Positions 1 to 13,021 of a stretch of 64,000 nt of DNA are shown here, piece after piece. The notes beneath the pieces were generated by a model. It made no database searches and was not told the DNA's origin. It saw only the letters and a list, made by a program, of their open reading frames with translations. Source of the stretch: Trichoderma breve (taxonomy: Eukaryota; Ascomycota; Sordariomycetes; Hypocreales; Hypocreaceae); NCBI RefSeq assembly GCF_028502605.1, contig NC_079233.1, positions 5,208,001 through 5,272,000 of the forward strand, given 5' to 3'. A program made the position numbers and the translations under genes. Positions within the stretch are counted from its first letter, which is position 1, and every line of letters starts with the position of its first letter.

Positions 1-2302
1 TTGGGCAAATGGCTCCGTGTTTTGTTTCTGTGTGTGTTTTTTTGCTTGCAACCAACAACATTTTTGTTCGGGTGCTTGAATGTACATACCGTACAGGGAA
101 AAGGGCGAAGAGAATCTGTGACTCGACCCCAGCACGGCGCATTTGAACGCTGAGAGGGAAATTGGGGCGATTTTCATGCAGTCACTCAGTGCCTTTTGTA
201 TGTGTGATGTTCGTGTAAGTGGGTGAATGTAAGAGGAAGACATACAGAGAGAAGTAACACCACTTCTGTCTAAACTCCAGCTTTCACTTTTCTTTTCCTT
301 TTTTTTTTTTTTCTTTTTTTCTCTTCCACGCACTGACTGACTGATTGACTGACTGACATTGACAATTGTGGTTCGTCAACACATCGTGACTCGGCAGGGG
401 AAAGCATGTCATCCACCTGAAATTAAGCGCCGACGCCTGTCGACTCCATGCAGGCTCTATCCACTCCACGACCGATCGTGTCTGTGAGTGGCCAGCCACG
501 GAACCAAGCTCCTCTTCAAGAACTAGGTGCAGCAAAGCAGTTCCCCCGCCCCTCCAACGGCCAACCTGCTGTGTCGCATTGCCCAGGCAGGGCTTTTCAA
601 GGCTGTCAATGTCAACGTTGAGAGTGTGGGCATTGGGCTTGTACGTTGTAGGTTGACGAGAAGACCGAAGTATGAAGAATGGATGTCTATATGTTGTGAG
701 GGGAGAGGATTAGACACATACATGTCATTATCATTCACTTTGTCTAATACCACCAATGTATAAACAGCAACTCATCTTTTCATACTTGGCCAGAACTGCA
801 AGCCATTGCCGGCTCGACATGTGGCTCCTCCCGGCGGCGTTCCTTCGTGTAATACCGTAGCTGATCCCATCTGCAGTCTTGCGCGAGACGCGGCTGTCCA
901 CGAGACAATTATGTACACACTGCCATGTCCTTTCTTCTTTCAGCAATATCCACCACTCCCCGGCTTCGCAAGACGCGTTCTTCCAGGGATTCCGCGGGCT
1001 GATCTGGTCAATTGTCAGCGGCCAAGTAGGAGCACGGCAGATTAAGCGACAGAGTGGCCGCTGCGGCTGGCGTCTGTTTATCCACATTGAAGCCTGAAGC
1101 CCAAGAAACGACGAGCCTCGTCATTTTTTTAACCGCGGGCTCGAGCTGCATACATTAATTAGCATTAGTTAGCTGGAAGGATCTTGAAGGTTGCCCCATT
1201 GCATGCACGTACTATTTGTTTAGTGCTCCATACGGGCAACGAGTGTGTGCGGCAATACCTACAGTGAGGTGATCAATAATATGCCGTGTCGTGTTGATAC
1301 TTGGCTAGCACCTACAAGCTAGCAGTCATCACGGGTACTGCTTGGACAGGTAGCACCAGCGCCAGGCACAGGCTATGTGTGTTAGTACTTCCATGTGTCT
1401 ACCGGTACTCGTACATCTTTTTCCTCTTGTCTCTTCCTCTTCCTCCCACACCCAAAGCTAACCTCCCTCTGTCATTTGTTATTGATCCGTCGTCCTTCCC
1501 CAGAGCCTCGTGTGCGATTCGCCGGCCTGGAAGCACCTTGATCCCTCCACTCTCAGCCAGCCCGGCTAATGCAGAGCCTCTCTCTGTGTCTTTCTCACTC
1601 TCTCTTCCCGGTCTCCCTCTCACTCCCTCCAATCGCCTGCTGACGAACTCCTTCGTCTCTTCTCTCCCACACACAATATCGTGAACAACTCTTTGCAACA
1701 GAAACCTCGACTTGCCGGATCTAGCCCGAGCTCCTCTCCCCCCGCTCAGCAAACTAGCACCCGCAGCTGATTAGGCGCGAGCTCCAACAAGTGAATAACG
1801 TCTTCCTCCACAGCTGGCGGCGCTGCATGTCCTAAGCAAGGGTTGTCTCGACCCCTGGTCCATCTGCCTGGCCGCAGCGTCTCTTAAAGCAGCCAGCCCG
1901 CCATCCGTCCAGCGTGCCTGGAACTGCCTCGCCTGATCTACGACTGGGACGTTTCGAATCGCACAGCTTTGCTTCTATTCTGGAAGCACGCTGACCGTCA
2001 ATCGAGGCCCGCGAACTGCGACCGCCTCTGCTAGTGCTTCGATCCTCCATTGCATCCAAATCGCGAGCGCTGCACCTTTGCCTTCGCCACGGCCGCGCTT
2101 GAGACCCTCAAGGCTTTTCGTGGGGTAATCAGAAGCATTCTGCATCGTCAGCCGTCAAGCAGGGCTTTCTGAGCCTCTTGACTGCTGTGTAGAGCAGATC
2201 GCAAAGGAAGCAGAGCAGACGCACTGCATAAAGCAGCTCGATATCGCGCCTTTTTGAACGCAGTCGGCTCTTGCGCATTGCATCGTATCGCATTCATCTA
2301 TC
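1..2302. other. Intergenic / upstream region, no supported gene
   Basis: No open frame here has a recognisable protein or a convincing splice structure. The stretch contains pyrimidine-rich tracts (about 295-325 and 1415-1680) typical of fungal promoters and 5' leaders, and it leads into the gene starting at 2303. The region from about 1400 to 2300 is probably the promoter and leader of that gene. This is inferred from position and composition only. Confidence 0.5.
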
Positions 2303-4785
2303 ATGGCCCTCGAAGCGCCGCTGCGATCATCCACTGGAAGTCTACAGTTTCAATTCAATCAAGGAGACATGTCTGCGACGTCCGAATCAGATGGATTCAG
2401 GTCTCCGTTCAGAATCATGTAAGTCTAGGACTTTTGTGCACCAAGCAAGTGCTCTATTGACCCGTCCGCTCTAGGTCGTCTCCTCCACCCGCCACAGACT
2501 CTTCCTCGCTTCGGCCTGACTCTTTGCATCATCGGCTATCATCCCATTCGATGAATCTGTTAAGCCCCAGTGATATTGTCGGGCCCTCGCCTGTCACTTC
2601 CAACGGCACTGAGACCACCGAGATAGAGGACGATGTCGCCGACGATCTCGAGCTGGACCATCATGTAGCGGGGCCTCCCCCTCGTCACTCAGATGTACGT
2701 AGCAGCTACCCAGTACCATCTTTGCATTCTGCCAGCGTTAACACCAATCTAGATGTTCATGCTTACCACCAATCTCCCGGAAATCGTTCGTCAGGGCAAT
2801 CCAGAGGAAGCCGTCTCCGTCATTCACGCTCCGGAAAGCTTTGCTAGTTGGGTGAGCATTACATGTGGCAAAATCATTGTCAAATTGCAATGTAGCTAAC
2901 TTATGCAGGCATCCAGCGAGCCCTCCGCCATGTCAGTCACATCAACGGAGAGATCGTCCCCCAAGGCCGATGGCGCCAGTCAGCCATCATCTACCGGGAC
3001 CTTCAACAGCGTTAGTCCAATCTCTACCAGCATGGAAAGATTTTCTGCAAAGATTTCAAATGCTAATAAAGGTAACTCTCTATAAAGCCTCCCAGCCATC
3101 CTACTCGCCCTCCCATCTCCACCGATGTCAAGCCTGTGCGATACAGCTTAGACGGTGCCACACCACGAGCACAGGACTTGCAAGAAATGCTCAAGGATGG
3201 AAGCCGATTGCGTTCTAGCAGCACCAGCAGTCTTGAGAGTTGGTTTTTTAAAGTCTCAACAGTATCGTACCGTCGCTAACCAGGCACAGAAATTGACGAA
3301 CAGACTGAGGCCGAGGGCGATGATGACGATGACGAACCCTTTCCTCACGTGCCTCAAGTAGCTGATGAGATTGGCGATTTACGAACTCTTCTTCACGAAT
3401 CCTGGACCTTGTGTAATACTCTGGCCAACTTGAGCTCAATGCATCGACCACGAGCTTTTAGGGATTCGGGAACCCCAGATGCTGTTGAAAGAGCCTGGAA
3501 AGCGTGCTGGAAGCTCTGCCACCGCCTCTACGACAACCAAGATGAAGACCCGGCATATTTAAGCGTCAAGTTCAATCTAGACCTATGCCGAGATTTTTGC
3601 CAAGCCCTATTCGACGTGCGCGAGAAGAAAGACGAGCTAGCAGACTCTGTTTTAAGAGTTAGCTTTGAGTTGAATAATCAGTGAGTATTGCCACAAACGT
3701 CTCGCTTCTTTGTATGGTGTCTAATGCCTCCCCCTAGTCTATACAGCGCACAAGACAACCAGACTCTTCCAGAACAGTTCCGAGAACGAACTCTTGACTT
3801 TTATATCACGCTATGTCATCGTTTAATGAAACAGCGCGGTGAGCTCTTTGGCAAAACAGATCAGCTTCTCGGAGCTTGCTGGGGCCTCGCCGAGATGCTC
3901 TTCAGTTTGCGCCAAAACAGACTCGAGGGTAGACCAGCGGATGGCGAACTACTTCTCTCTGCGGTTCAAGCATGTTGGGGTTTGGGCGATATATTCAAAG
4001 ACAGTTGGGCAAAGGTGAATACAGACAGGCATACCCCTCGGCCGTCTACCCAGGCGAGCTACTTCTCTCTCGCCTCTGATCAAACTGGACGTGAGAGCCG
4101 ACAGTCAAATCGCTCATCACGCCACTCCAAACAAGTGAGCATAAAGAGTACCCATCAGGAAGAGCGGCCACGAAAGCCTCCTCCAGTTCCCGAAACCCCA
4201 GTCACAGAATTTGAGGACACTCCGATCTCTCCAGAAAGCCGCTCTCCTCAGATGCCCAATCTCCTGGTGCTCGGCCCTTCCAGTGACGGCGGTCGAGGTG
4301 GCAGATGGTCCAGCAGTGCATCCAACCTGTCAAGCTATTCCCACAGTAGCAACAGGACCTCAAGCACTGCCACCACTACCACGGCAACCGAGGATCCCAA
4401 CGTCACGCGTGCCAAGATTCTCGTTCTTCGAGCTGCCATGACTCTTGGCTTCGACCGTGACACCATCACCGACCCAAAGACAGCGCCCGCCCTGCTACAA
4501 ACGTTTGTGCAGAGTCTCCCTGCGGGTGCGTTCGGCACTGGGCCAAGAGAGACTACTCTCCTTCAACAGTTTAAGAACTCCGTTCTGATGGACGCATTTA
4601 TCCCCCGGAATCACTCGATTCCCTCTCGCGGCAAGCGAGTTCCAGCGGTAGATATGGCCAAGAGTATCCAAACATTGGCCAATAGCTCGCCGCGTTATGC
4701 CTACTTGCGCGATCTTTTTACATTCGTCTTCAAGTTCCCCATTGAGGATGTTGAAGCTCGACGACACACAAGCATCGCCGTATAA
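2303..4785 (+). CDS. Conserved fungal protein of unknown function (DUF7624-like), seven exons
   Basis: I read the coding sequence as join(2303-2418, 2475-2694, 2753-2851, 2909-3010, 3088-3238, 3290-3680, 3738-4785), about 708 residues. The ATG at 2303 was chosen because exon 1 splices in frame through a GTAAGT donor. The intron at 3011-3087 removes an in-frame stop and has a TGCTAAT branch point. The intron at 3239-3289 is the least certain: the acceptor could also be at 3283. The N-terminal half is Ser/Pro-rich and acidic. The middle (from about residue 255) is helical with conserved Trp/Cys positions such as ESWTLCNTLANL and SAVQACWGLGDIF. A Ser-rich linker follows, then a conserved C-terminal block with SLPAGAFGTGPRETTLLQQF. 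I recall this arrangement from a widespread ascomycete family, possibly DUF7624. No function is known to me. Confidence 0.82.
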
Positions 4786-5654
4786 AGGCTCATTATACGT
4801 TCCAAGGTGCCCTCGCACCAAAAGAAGAAGAATAAATGGAAAAATACGCGCAAAAAAAGAAAGAAAGAAAGAAAATTGAGACAACATGATCAGAGATTTA
4901 GCGACCATCTTTTCCTGTTTCAAAAACGCTCTAGATACCCCTTTACACTATACTTTGAGTTGATCATGGCGCGTGAGGGAGGAGAAGGGAAAAGGGGGAT
5001 AGTTTTATGTACGCCGGAGAATACCGTTTATGGGAGGGGGAAGAAATGAAGGGTAGAGCCGTGCAATCATTCGTTTGGATAATGAAGTTTGATGCCGATA
5101 CGTCGCCGCAAGGCAAAAGGGTTAGAGGCTGTTTGATTTTTCACGTGTGGAGGCTATCTGTCAGTTTTTTGGGTTTAATATTAGTATGAAGCATAGCGAG
5201 CGAAGTATAATTGACTTGGATGCTATTTCATTGAATCCTTTGACTTCAGTTCCTTTACTCCAACAATTTGACACGAAAGTCAATCTATCTACCGAAAAGA
5301 GTGTAGAAAAAAGTAGTGTAAAACGATCTACAGAGCATCTCTTCAGCTCCAGGACCAACCATCGACTCCCGAGACAATAAAACTAGGCTATAAGCTCGAC
5401 GGGGGCTCCATTTCATGTTTGATCACAGGGGAAGTCGAGTGGCCAGTACGATTGTTGACCAAGAGCATTGGATCAATCGTCCCTGCGGTAGCGATATCAG
5501 AGTGATTGATGAATGACTGACGTATGGCGTGGGAGGTATCACCCGTGAGTCCGCTGTACTTGACATCTTGAAATTTCGCATCGATGGACGGATGTGAGAT
5601 GGAGTTGAATATCGAGCAATCGTAGGGCGCAGAGGCTATCGTCTGAGCCCAGTC
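4786..5654. other. Convergent intergenic region, 3' ends of both neighbours
   Basis: The region lies between the stop codons of two convergent genes (4785 on the plus strand, 5655 on the minus strand). It is A-rich at 4830-4875, consistent with 3' untranslated sequence and polyadenylation signals. No gene is seen. Confidence 0.5.
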
Positions 5655-7028
5655 CTATTGGTGCTCGTGGACATCGACATCTCCTGCGGCCAAGTTCAAG
5701 GTCGATAGCTCAGCGACGCCCTGGGAAGATGCTGGTTCGATGGGCATCTCTTGGAAGCTCGGGACGCCAGAAAGTGTGTCTAGAGAAGGGTGCCCTTCCA
5801 CTTCCGATATGGCGAGACTGGTAAAGTCTGGGTTCTCAGGGGCTTCGAGGCGAAACTGAAGATGCTGTTCTCTCTGCGACGGTTGATGGTATTGCTGCTC
5901 TTGGTAGCTATGGTAGGGATACGGAGTAATGCTCGGTATAAGTGGCGAGAATGGCGAGACTGAGGGAGGTTGGACCAGCTGCGGTTGATACTGGATTGTG
6001 GGTGTTTGAGGGAGTGTATGGGTTTGCTCGGCTGGATGACAGTACAATTGCTCCATCGTTGAAGCAGGATATGTCAAAGCCGATGGATTCATGATATGGT
6101 TGACACTCGTAAACACGGGAGAGTCGCCAGCGTCCCAGGTAGTCAGCGGCACCGATGGTGCCCAACCAACACTGGTACTGATGTTGTGAAATTGCGAGAG
6201 CATCGGCTGTTGTGTGCTATCATGTGCTTCCGTATGTAGATATTGAGTATCATGATAGCCATGCCCCAAAGAGGTTGGTGGTGTAGAAGCCGAATGGACA
6301 TGCGATGTAGAGAGCTGAAGATCGAGAGTGTTCCATTGTTGTGGAGGCGTCTCATGCTCAACAATCTTTGACGCTCGATCTCGTTGAAGCTGTGGCCGTT
6401 GTGGCCCTATGATTTTCTTGATGAACCTTGAATTTGAAAGAATCCCGTATTAGATATGACCTCAAGATGACGGAGTTGCTGTTCGTAAAGCAGGACATAC
6501 CTTGACCGGCCGGGGCCCGAATCATCAGCACCTCTCTTGCGCTTCGCCCTTATCATCGCCACCGCTTCATCCTTTGATTCATCTTGTCGCTTCCTCGTGT
6601 TCAGTGACGGTCTATCCTCTTTGAGACTTCTGAAATCAATCTCATTGCCTTTCTCTTCTTCGCCTTCCTGCTCACCCAGATCACCGGGTTTGGGTGACGT
6701 GGCTATTCTGGGAGCTCGAGTATTCACCAACGGGCTACTAAAACGCGGCGAATAACATCATGTTAGCTACTGTTCTATAAACATCGCCGGCACTGGGGAT
6801 CTCTCAATATCTCTAGAACAAGAGTAGAAAGAGGGGAGGACAGATAACATACTTAAACCTAGGGTCTTTACCGTATTTGTTCTTAATGTAACGAATCTGA
6901 TTATGGTTCAAGCTGCGTCCAAACTTATCCTTGAAGTTCGTCTGGATATATGACTGCTTCTTCTTGCCGACGACGGCAGAGAGAACCCAGTCAATCTCCT
7001 CGTCTAGATACTGCGCCGCACCGACCAT
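5655..7028 (-). CDS. Putative nuclear regulator, conserved N-terminal helical domain and Gln/Pro-rich tail
   Basis: Three exons on the minus strand: 7028-6853, 6737-6501 and 6426-5655, giving about 394 residues. The ATG at 7028 is the first in-frame Met of the conserved block. Both introns have GTATGT donors. The second intron must use the acceptor at 6427-6428, because the later TAG acceptor would break the frame. Residues 1-58 form a compact helical domain containing LNHNQIRYIKNKYGKDPRF, which resembles a homeodomain-like or short HTH unit of fungal regulators. Basic, probably nuclear-targeting stretches follow (RKRQDESKD, RAKRKRGADD), then a long Gln/Pro/Tyr-rich tail like an activation region. 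Role inferred: a fungal-specific transcriptional regulator. I do not recognise an ortholog. Confidence 0.68.
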
Positions 7029-8253
7029 GGCTGCTCTGTTTGTCTTGTTTGGCTCTCGCGATACGGCGACGACCACGGCAGGGATATCACAAGGTTTCCA
7101 AAGAAGAACTCCCTACCGTAGGTAGAGCTGATATCTCAAAATACAAAGTCGAATCTGCTAGGAGCTCGTATAGAAGCCTCTTCCTCAGCGCCTTGGCTCC
7201 TTGACGTCTTATACGACCTCTTGTGTTTCCAAACGAAATGTGAAAACAGAAAAAGCACCGGCACTTTTCTGTTTGCTTTGGGCTCAAAACTGACTCACTC
7301 TCGAGGTACAGAAGGGGAAACCACCACTTTCTGTAACGTTCTATCCAGCAAACAAGGGTTAAATAAAGAAATGGGGAATCACATGGGAAAATCACATAGA
7401 GAGCTCAAGCTTGAGCAAGAAAAGAAAGAGGACAAACTTGGGCGTCCACGAAGATGAAGCCGGCGTCAATGCCGGCCTGATCCTCCAGGCCGGAAACGAC
7501 ACGGAGAAATACTCCGGGCTCCCGATCACGAGAACTTCCGACGTCGGCGCCTCTCCAAAAGAAAGAGAAGAAGGTGTTGCTATTTCTCACACTTATGAGA
7601 GCGCAAACGCTGCGTAGAGAAAATGGAATGATAAGCTGCTTGAGAGCGTAAATGCAGAAAGAGTGAAGCAACTTGAAGAGAATGTATCTAGGTGTAAGGG
7701 ATATCACGAAAAGGGGGAGTAGGAGGAGGAGCTGCGTGAGGTAAACTCCCTCTTTCTAGGCCCGGATACAAAAGAACGGGCCGCGTTTCTGATTCAGATA
7801 CGGGAGTTGCCTCGTGGCTGATGCAGCCCTATCTATTGTGCTAGAGAACAATAAGAGAATCGATACGCGTTGCCAAATAATAGGTCAGTTTGACGCATAT
7901 AAGTGTTCTAGATGCAGTGAATCATCGTGCCAGTTTGGTAGACAGCAGGTCAGTTGCCTGGGGGAAACCAGCAAACGAGGTGGGTCGCCGCGAATATTTG
8001 GCTTTGCATCAAGCAGACTTACGGTGACGGGAGATGGGATGAAAATCTTGGTGCTCGGCTTTTGCTTGCGTGGAGATGCATCACCAAGCTTCATACTGCG
8101 TCTAAGTCTAGTGGAAGTGTTCATATGAATCTATGTATAAGAATCTAGCCTCTATATCCCATCTCTAGTCTCTAGTCTATCATGACCTCATTTTATACTT
8201 CATTTGTCCAACGTCTATCGTCTATATCCCTCCAACTCATCGTCAATTATGAT
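7029..8253. other. Intergenic region with a possible coding relic
   Basis: The promoter of the minus-strand gene ending at 7028 lies here. A plus-strand frame from about 7411 to 7818 reads through a hydrophilic, coiled-coil-like stretch (VNAERVKQLEENVSR, then EEELREVNSLFLG) but is broken by TAG at 7615 and a further in-frame TAG near 7717. It may be an old coding relic. The rest shows nothing recognisable. Confidence 0.4.
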
Positions 8254-9383
8254 TCACGTCGTCAGAGGTGACCCCCCACGCGAAAATATTCCCAGCCAGC
8301 ACTTGACCTGGCCCTCTTCTTCATCGTCGCCCCAATCATCTTCACCAGCGAGCTCACTCTCCTCTTCGCAGAACAGCGGGGTCTCGAGATCCAACATGGC
8401 CTGTTTGAAAGCTTCTAAAAGAGTCCGCGTGATGTTGTCCCTCATAGGCACCATGACCACCGCCCTGGATTCCGAGCCAAGAGCGAGATTCTGGCAGATT
8501 GCTGAAGAGAGAAGTGCCGGGTGATCATCGTCGTACAAGGGATCAGCAGCGAGAACGAGCTATTCATGTCGCAATGACGTTAGCAAGAATATTCTTACGA
8601 ATTGTATCGCATACGACTGGTGAATTTTCAACTAACCTTGAACTGAAAGGGTTCACCAAAGAGGTCTTGATCGATCTCGTCTTCTTCTCCGCCCCAAGTA
8701 AGCGGCCCAACCGACATGGATCCTCCTCGGGACTCAACCAAGCTCTTATTCTTCTCCGTATTGTCCTTGAGATTGGGAACAATGTTGGGCAAGTCGCTGA
8801 GAATGACATGCGTCTGCCACAGAGCCGCAGCAGCAACACCCAGCAACCCAGTCCCCGATCCGAGTTCCAGAACAGTAGGAGGCGGCTGACCAAGAGTCTC
8901 ATCAAAGAGCTTGAACAGCGACGTTGCAGCAAGGCGAGGCAAATGTTGCGACAGCACGTACGAAGAGCCCCAAGTCTTGAAGCCAAGTGAGTCACCCGTC
9001 AGAGCCGGCTCTTTGATGATCAGCTCGAACGGCTCGCACGCAACTCCGTCTCCGTCAAACGGCCACCGCCTCGTGACTTCGCCCATGGCCGTCCTGCCGC
9101 ATCTCTCGGACATGCGCTTGCTCGCCAGCTCCCAAAGCGCCTCTTGCTTGTCGTAGTCGTCGATCCATGCGAGGGGGCTCTTGATGACAGACGATATGTA
9201 GCGTGTCACCTCAGCCTTGCGCTGGGTAGCGAGTGACTCTTGATGCGCAAGAATGTCCGACTGTTTCTGTCTGTGGTTCCACACGGGCGGGCTGAGTTCC
9301 AGGCTTTGGAGAATGGCAAAGAGCTCTTCGTAGCTCGGCCGCTGCCACATCTGCGGGAAATCCTCCACAGCGAGCGTCGCCAT
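8254..9383 (-). CDS. Family-16 SAM-dependent protein lysine methyltransferase (EFM2/METTL21-like)
   Basis: Two exons, 9383-8637 and 8559-8254 on the minus strand, about 350 residues, joined in phase 0 through a GTTAGT donor. Residues about 134-145 hold GFKTWGSSYVLS. Residues 171-182 hold the SAM-binding motif I, VLELGSGTGLLG, and residues 196-200 (SDLPN) are the acidic-loop/motif II region. Across the splice junction comes VLAADPLYDDDHP, the post-motif typical of Methyltransf_16 enzymes. The N-terminal extension of about 130 residues resembles that of yeast Efm2, which methylates a lysine of elongation factor 2. The family assignment is strong; the eEF2 substrate is an inference. The C-terminus has an acidic stretch (ELAGEDDWGDDEEEG). 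The protein is expected to be cytosolic. Confidence 0.85.
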
Positions 9384-11008
9384 GTTTCAAATCTCGCAAA
9401 CCCCAAAGTCGTAAAGAGAGAAAAAAAAAAAAAAAAATAAGCGGTAAAGCTGTAAAAATGTCAAAGTGCGCCTCTAAATCGCCAAATAGATAAAGGAAAA
9501 AGAAAAGAAAAATCGGTCCTCTCAACAGAGAGCGGAAATCTAAGGAGCTATCATGATGAAAATATGTATCGTAAAATCTGTTCCAATATACAGCGATGAC
9601 TTCTAAGAGATGCTTTACAAGCAAGCAAAGATATAAAAAGAGAATCCACATGCATGGATGTCACCCGCGCACGAAAAGAAAAAAATCGGACCCTGACTAA
9701 GAAAGAGGGCGGTACAGATGGCAGGCACTTCATGGATGTGAATGGAAGGAAAGATACAAAAAGGTGGGGCGTTGCTACACCCCACGTGGGGATCCCTTTC
9801 AATTAAAAAAAAAAAAAAGAAAAGAACGAATTGCTAGCTTACGGTTATGGTCAATTTATAATTAAGCATCAATGAGAAAATACTTGATAGACCTCCAGCT
9901 ACTATATAATACTACGAGGATATCTACCTAGCAGTAGATAGTAGGTAGAGATATATTTAGTAGATGCAAGGATCTAAATCTACGGCCCCTTACCGCCCGA
10001 AAAGAAAGTAGGAAAGATATTGGTAGAAACAAGCAAAAATAAATAAAATAAGCAAACATCCAGGGTAGGTTGCTCCCATACAACCGCTATCCTCAAACCC
10101 GTTACCCCGACACCCGCCGCAGCTTATCCAAGAAATGAAAAGGGACTTGCATGCAAATCACACGGAATCTCCCGTAAACATCAATCAAACAAACCCCAGG
10201 CGTGAAACAAAAAAAAAAAAAAAAAAAAGCAATGGGCGAATGGAAAGAGTAAAATACAGTACGAGTAGTCTTGTTTCAACTTCAGCTGCAAGCGTTAGTT
10301 CGCTCCTTGACATTTTCGGCCCTCGGCTGCCCCGTAAAACCGGTAACACTACAGTAGCATCTGCTAGAATCTTAGCATCTGTCTGGGCATTAGTGATCAA
10401 CAAAGATCTTCATGCTGACACTGATCGTCTTCGCGCATGGCTTAGATCCCTCGCGCAGACCGCGGCAGCATCAATGACATCAACAATCGTCGTCACAGCA
10501 CAGCCAGGCAACTTCACACAACCAACACGATGACTTCATTCTTTGTTCAAAGACTTTTTGTATCTTTTTTGTATCTACCAGTTGCTACATGCCTAAACTA
10601 CTAGGCCTAGTCAGCACTAATTTTCGCCCCGTGTAGCAGGGCCCTGTGTTTGAAATATCAACTAAGCAATTCAGACAGATGTTCCTCTGCTGGTCTCTTT
10701 GCTCGAGACTCTAAATTCGAATGGTATCAGCCATATCCTGCGCCAGAGCGTGCCTATCCTAAAGGCCTTCGCTGCGAGATGCAAAATCCGTTGCCCAAAT
10801 TCCTTGGGGTAAATGCAGAAAGCTCATTGTTTGCCGGAACGCCAAATGTAAAAAACAAGGAAACGAAGAAAAAAACAAAATTATCCAGTCCCTTTTTGGT
10901 CCTATTATCGAATCGTCATTTCAACTTGTAAATCGTAAACCTCCCCATATTGTGTTGATGTTTTGTGCTCTGTAATTTTCTTGGTTGTGGTGCTGTCATT
11001 GCCTAATC
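9384..11008. other. Intergenic region, no gene recognised
   Basis: The region lies between the methyltransferase start (9383, minus) and the ELL stop (11009, minus). It holds A-rich runs (9420-9440, 9806-9822, 10209-10230) and an AT-rich patch with GTAGATAG-type motifs at about 9890-9980. A plus-strand open frame at 10135-10533 has low-complexity composition and no recognisable domain, so I do not call it. Confidence 0.5.
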
Positions 11009-13021
11009 TCATGCAGGCGAGCACTCTCGGTAAATCTCCTTCTTCATGCTCTCAAGCCGACCTCTCATATCCAGCAGGTCGGCCAGCTTTTCGTGGGGAG
11101 GGTTGTCCAACGCTGAGATCTCGTGGTGCAATGCTTCGTATTGCTGGTAGTAGGCCTTGAATTTGTTGGCCTTGCGTAGGATCTCAATCGAGACGCTCTC
11201 CGCCGCTCGTCGCTTCGCCGCCGAAGGCTTGGACTCCATATCCGTCTTTCGCTTCAGCTTGGGTGGGGGTGGTGCGTTGTCCTCGAGGTCGGAGGCATTG
11301 GTAGGTGGTGAGGAAGCCAGAGGGGATGACTTGGTGGGCGAGGTATTCTTGCTCTTGAAGGATGATGATGCAACTGTGCCACGAGAGTTGACGCTGGCAT
11401 CGGATGGGCGGTGCTTCAGTCGGGGTGCGGGCAGGGGCTGTCTCTGCTTGATGCGCTTCGACAGCGGCGTTCCAGAGCTAGAACTAGAGTCATCATCCTC
11501 ACGAGGCCGCTTGACAGGTGCTGGGCGAGTCGGGGCCTTGATAGGTGGACGACCGGCGACAATGACTGTGTCCTTGACCTTGGGGGCCGCAGGCTTTGGC
11601 TTCGCCTTGACAGGAGGCGGAGCTGGAGCCTCGTCGCCTGAGGTATCGGAGTTGACAATGATTTCCTGTGATAGTATACGCTTGTCGTTGCCTTTGGAGC
11701 CAGCCTTGCTCTTGGTGGGAGAAGCCTTTGGGGCGGCGGGCTTCGCCTTGGGCTTGGAAACGCCCGCCTTGGAGGGTTGGAGCAGCCGTTTGACTTGTGA
11801 CTCCTGGCTGCTGGCCTTCTTCGCCTTGGCAGGGAGAGGGTTGGATGATGACCGTACCATCTTCTCGCTATCCAAACCATCGCCAGAGGTGAAACCGTCG
11901 TCGGCTTTCTGCACCTTGATCTTGGGTGCCGGGGGAGGGGGCCCCTTTGCCAGGTTTGCCTGCAGCCGGCTCAAGCATTTTCCCTTGCCGCGCTCCTCCT
12001 TCGGAAGCAGCTTCTGCCACACGGCCTCGTAAGCCGATAGCCTCTGCTTGTCGAATTGGCGGATTGCGTTGTCAATAACAACTTGCCGCTCGTCCTGAGA
12101 GGCGTAATCGTAGCTCCAAGGGTCGAGCTCCTTCCAATACGTCTTGCGCATGGTCCATGTATCTGAGTCGGCGTTGTGTTCGGCAACCTTTTCGAGGGTC
12201 AATCGGAATTCGTGCTCCTTGCCGTCCCATTTCTTCTTCAAGTATTCCGTCGATCGGTCCTTGACGGCCAATTCGTGAACCAGAGTCACTCTCTGCTCCT
12301 TAGCACGTTCCATAGCTTGCTGGGATGCGGTGAGTGTCGGGTTCAGCGAAGGCGAGGTGATGCCATTGAGGCTGGGTGAGGTTGGCAAAGAGCCAGTCTT
12401 TGAGCCATAGTTGGAAATGGGCTTGGCCCTGGACTTTGCCGAGGCCTTGGACTCTGGCAAGTTTCCGACGACACGAGCCCTGATAAACGGTGTTAATACA
12501 CAACACCACAGCGACATGCAAATAGCACAAACCTCTCTCGCGCTGCGTCATGTGCCGCCAAGCCATTTTGCAGAGCTTCAATATCAGAGTCCAGTCCAGG
12601 GGTTGACGACTTTCGGCGGTATGGCCTGTCAGGCTTCGCGAAGACGTTGGTTGTGTTGGGTATTCTCTCCGCCCGGCGTGTAGACTCGAAGGGGCGGGTG
12701 AGGTAGAGGTCGTAATCGGCGGAATCGTTGGGAGCGGCGATGCGGTGCGATTTGGAGCCGTATTGGATTGTCTAAAGATCAGGCCCGGAGCAGTCAGCAC
12801 ACGAGGTTTCCCATACCCCCTATGGGCACACTTGAAGGAGGCAGACTTACGGGAGTTTGGCCCAGCGAGAGGCGCAGGTCCTCGCCATTGCGAGAAGACT
12901 GGATTATTGAGTCGATCGTCGATCTGTCGAGCTGAACGTGGAAAGCCTGTGGCGGTAGGCCTGACTCGGAGCCAGAACCCGCCAGGAGCAGGCCGCTATC
13001 CGGGACTTTGAGAGAGTTCAT
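11009..13021 (-). CDS. ell1: RNA polymerase II elongation factor ELL (fungal Ell1)
   Basis: Three exons on the minus strand: 13021-12851, 12771-12533 and 12479-11009, about 626 residues. The N-terminus (residues 1-57) matches the ELL start, with SGLLLAGSGSESGL followed by AFHVQLDRSTIDSI. Exon 2 continues with TIQYGSKSHRI. A winged-helix-like segment follows in exon 3 (VTLVHELAVKDRSTEYL and WTMRKTYWKELDPWSYDY). Next comes a long Pro/Ala/Lys/Ser-rich disordered linker (about residues 290-550). The last 65 residues (KFKAYYQQYEALHHEI to MKKEIYRE) resemble the occludin-homology coiled coil found at ELL C-termini. ELL proteins suppress Pol II pausing in the nucleus, in S. pombe with Eaf1. The start at 13021 is the only ATG before the conserved block. 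Both introns are canonical. Confidence 0.86.

Noticed and set aside
11157..12032. Plus-strand open frame of 291 codons
   Set aside because: It is antisense to the low-complexity linker of ELL, and its composition mirrors those codons.
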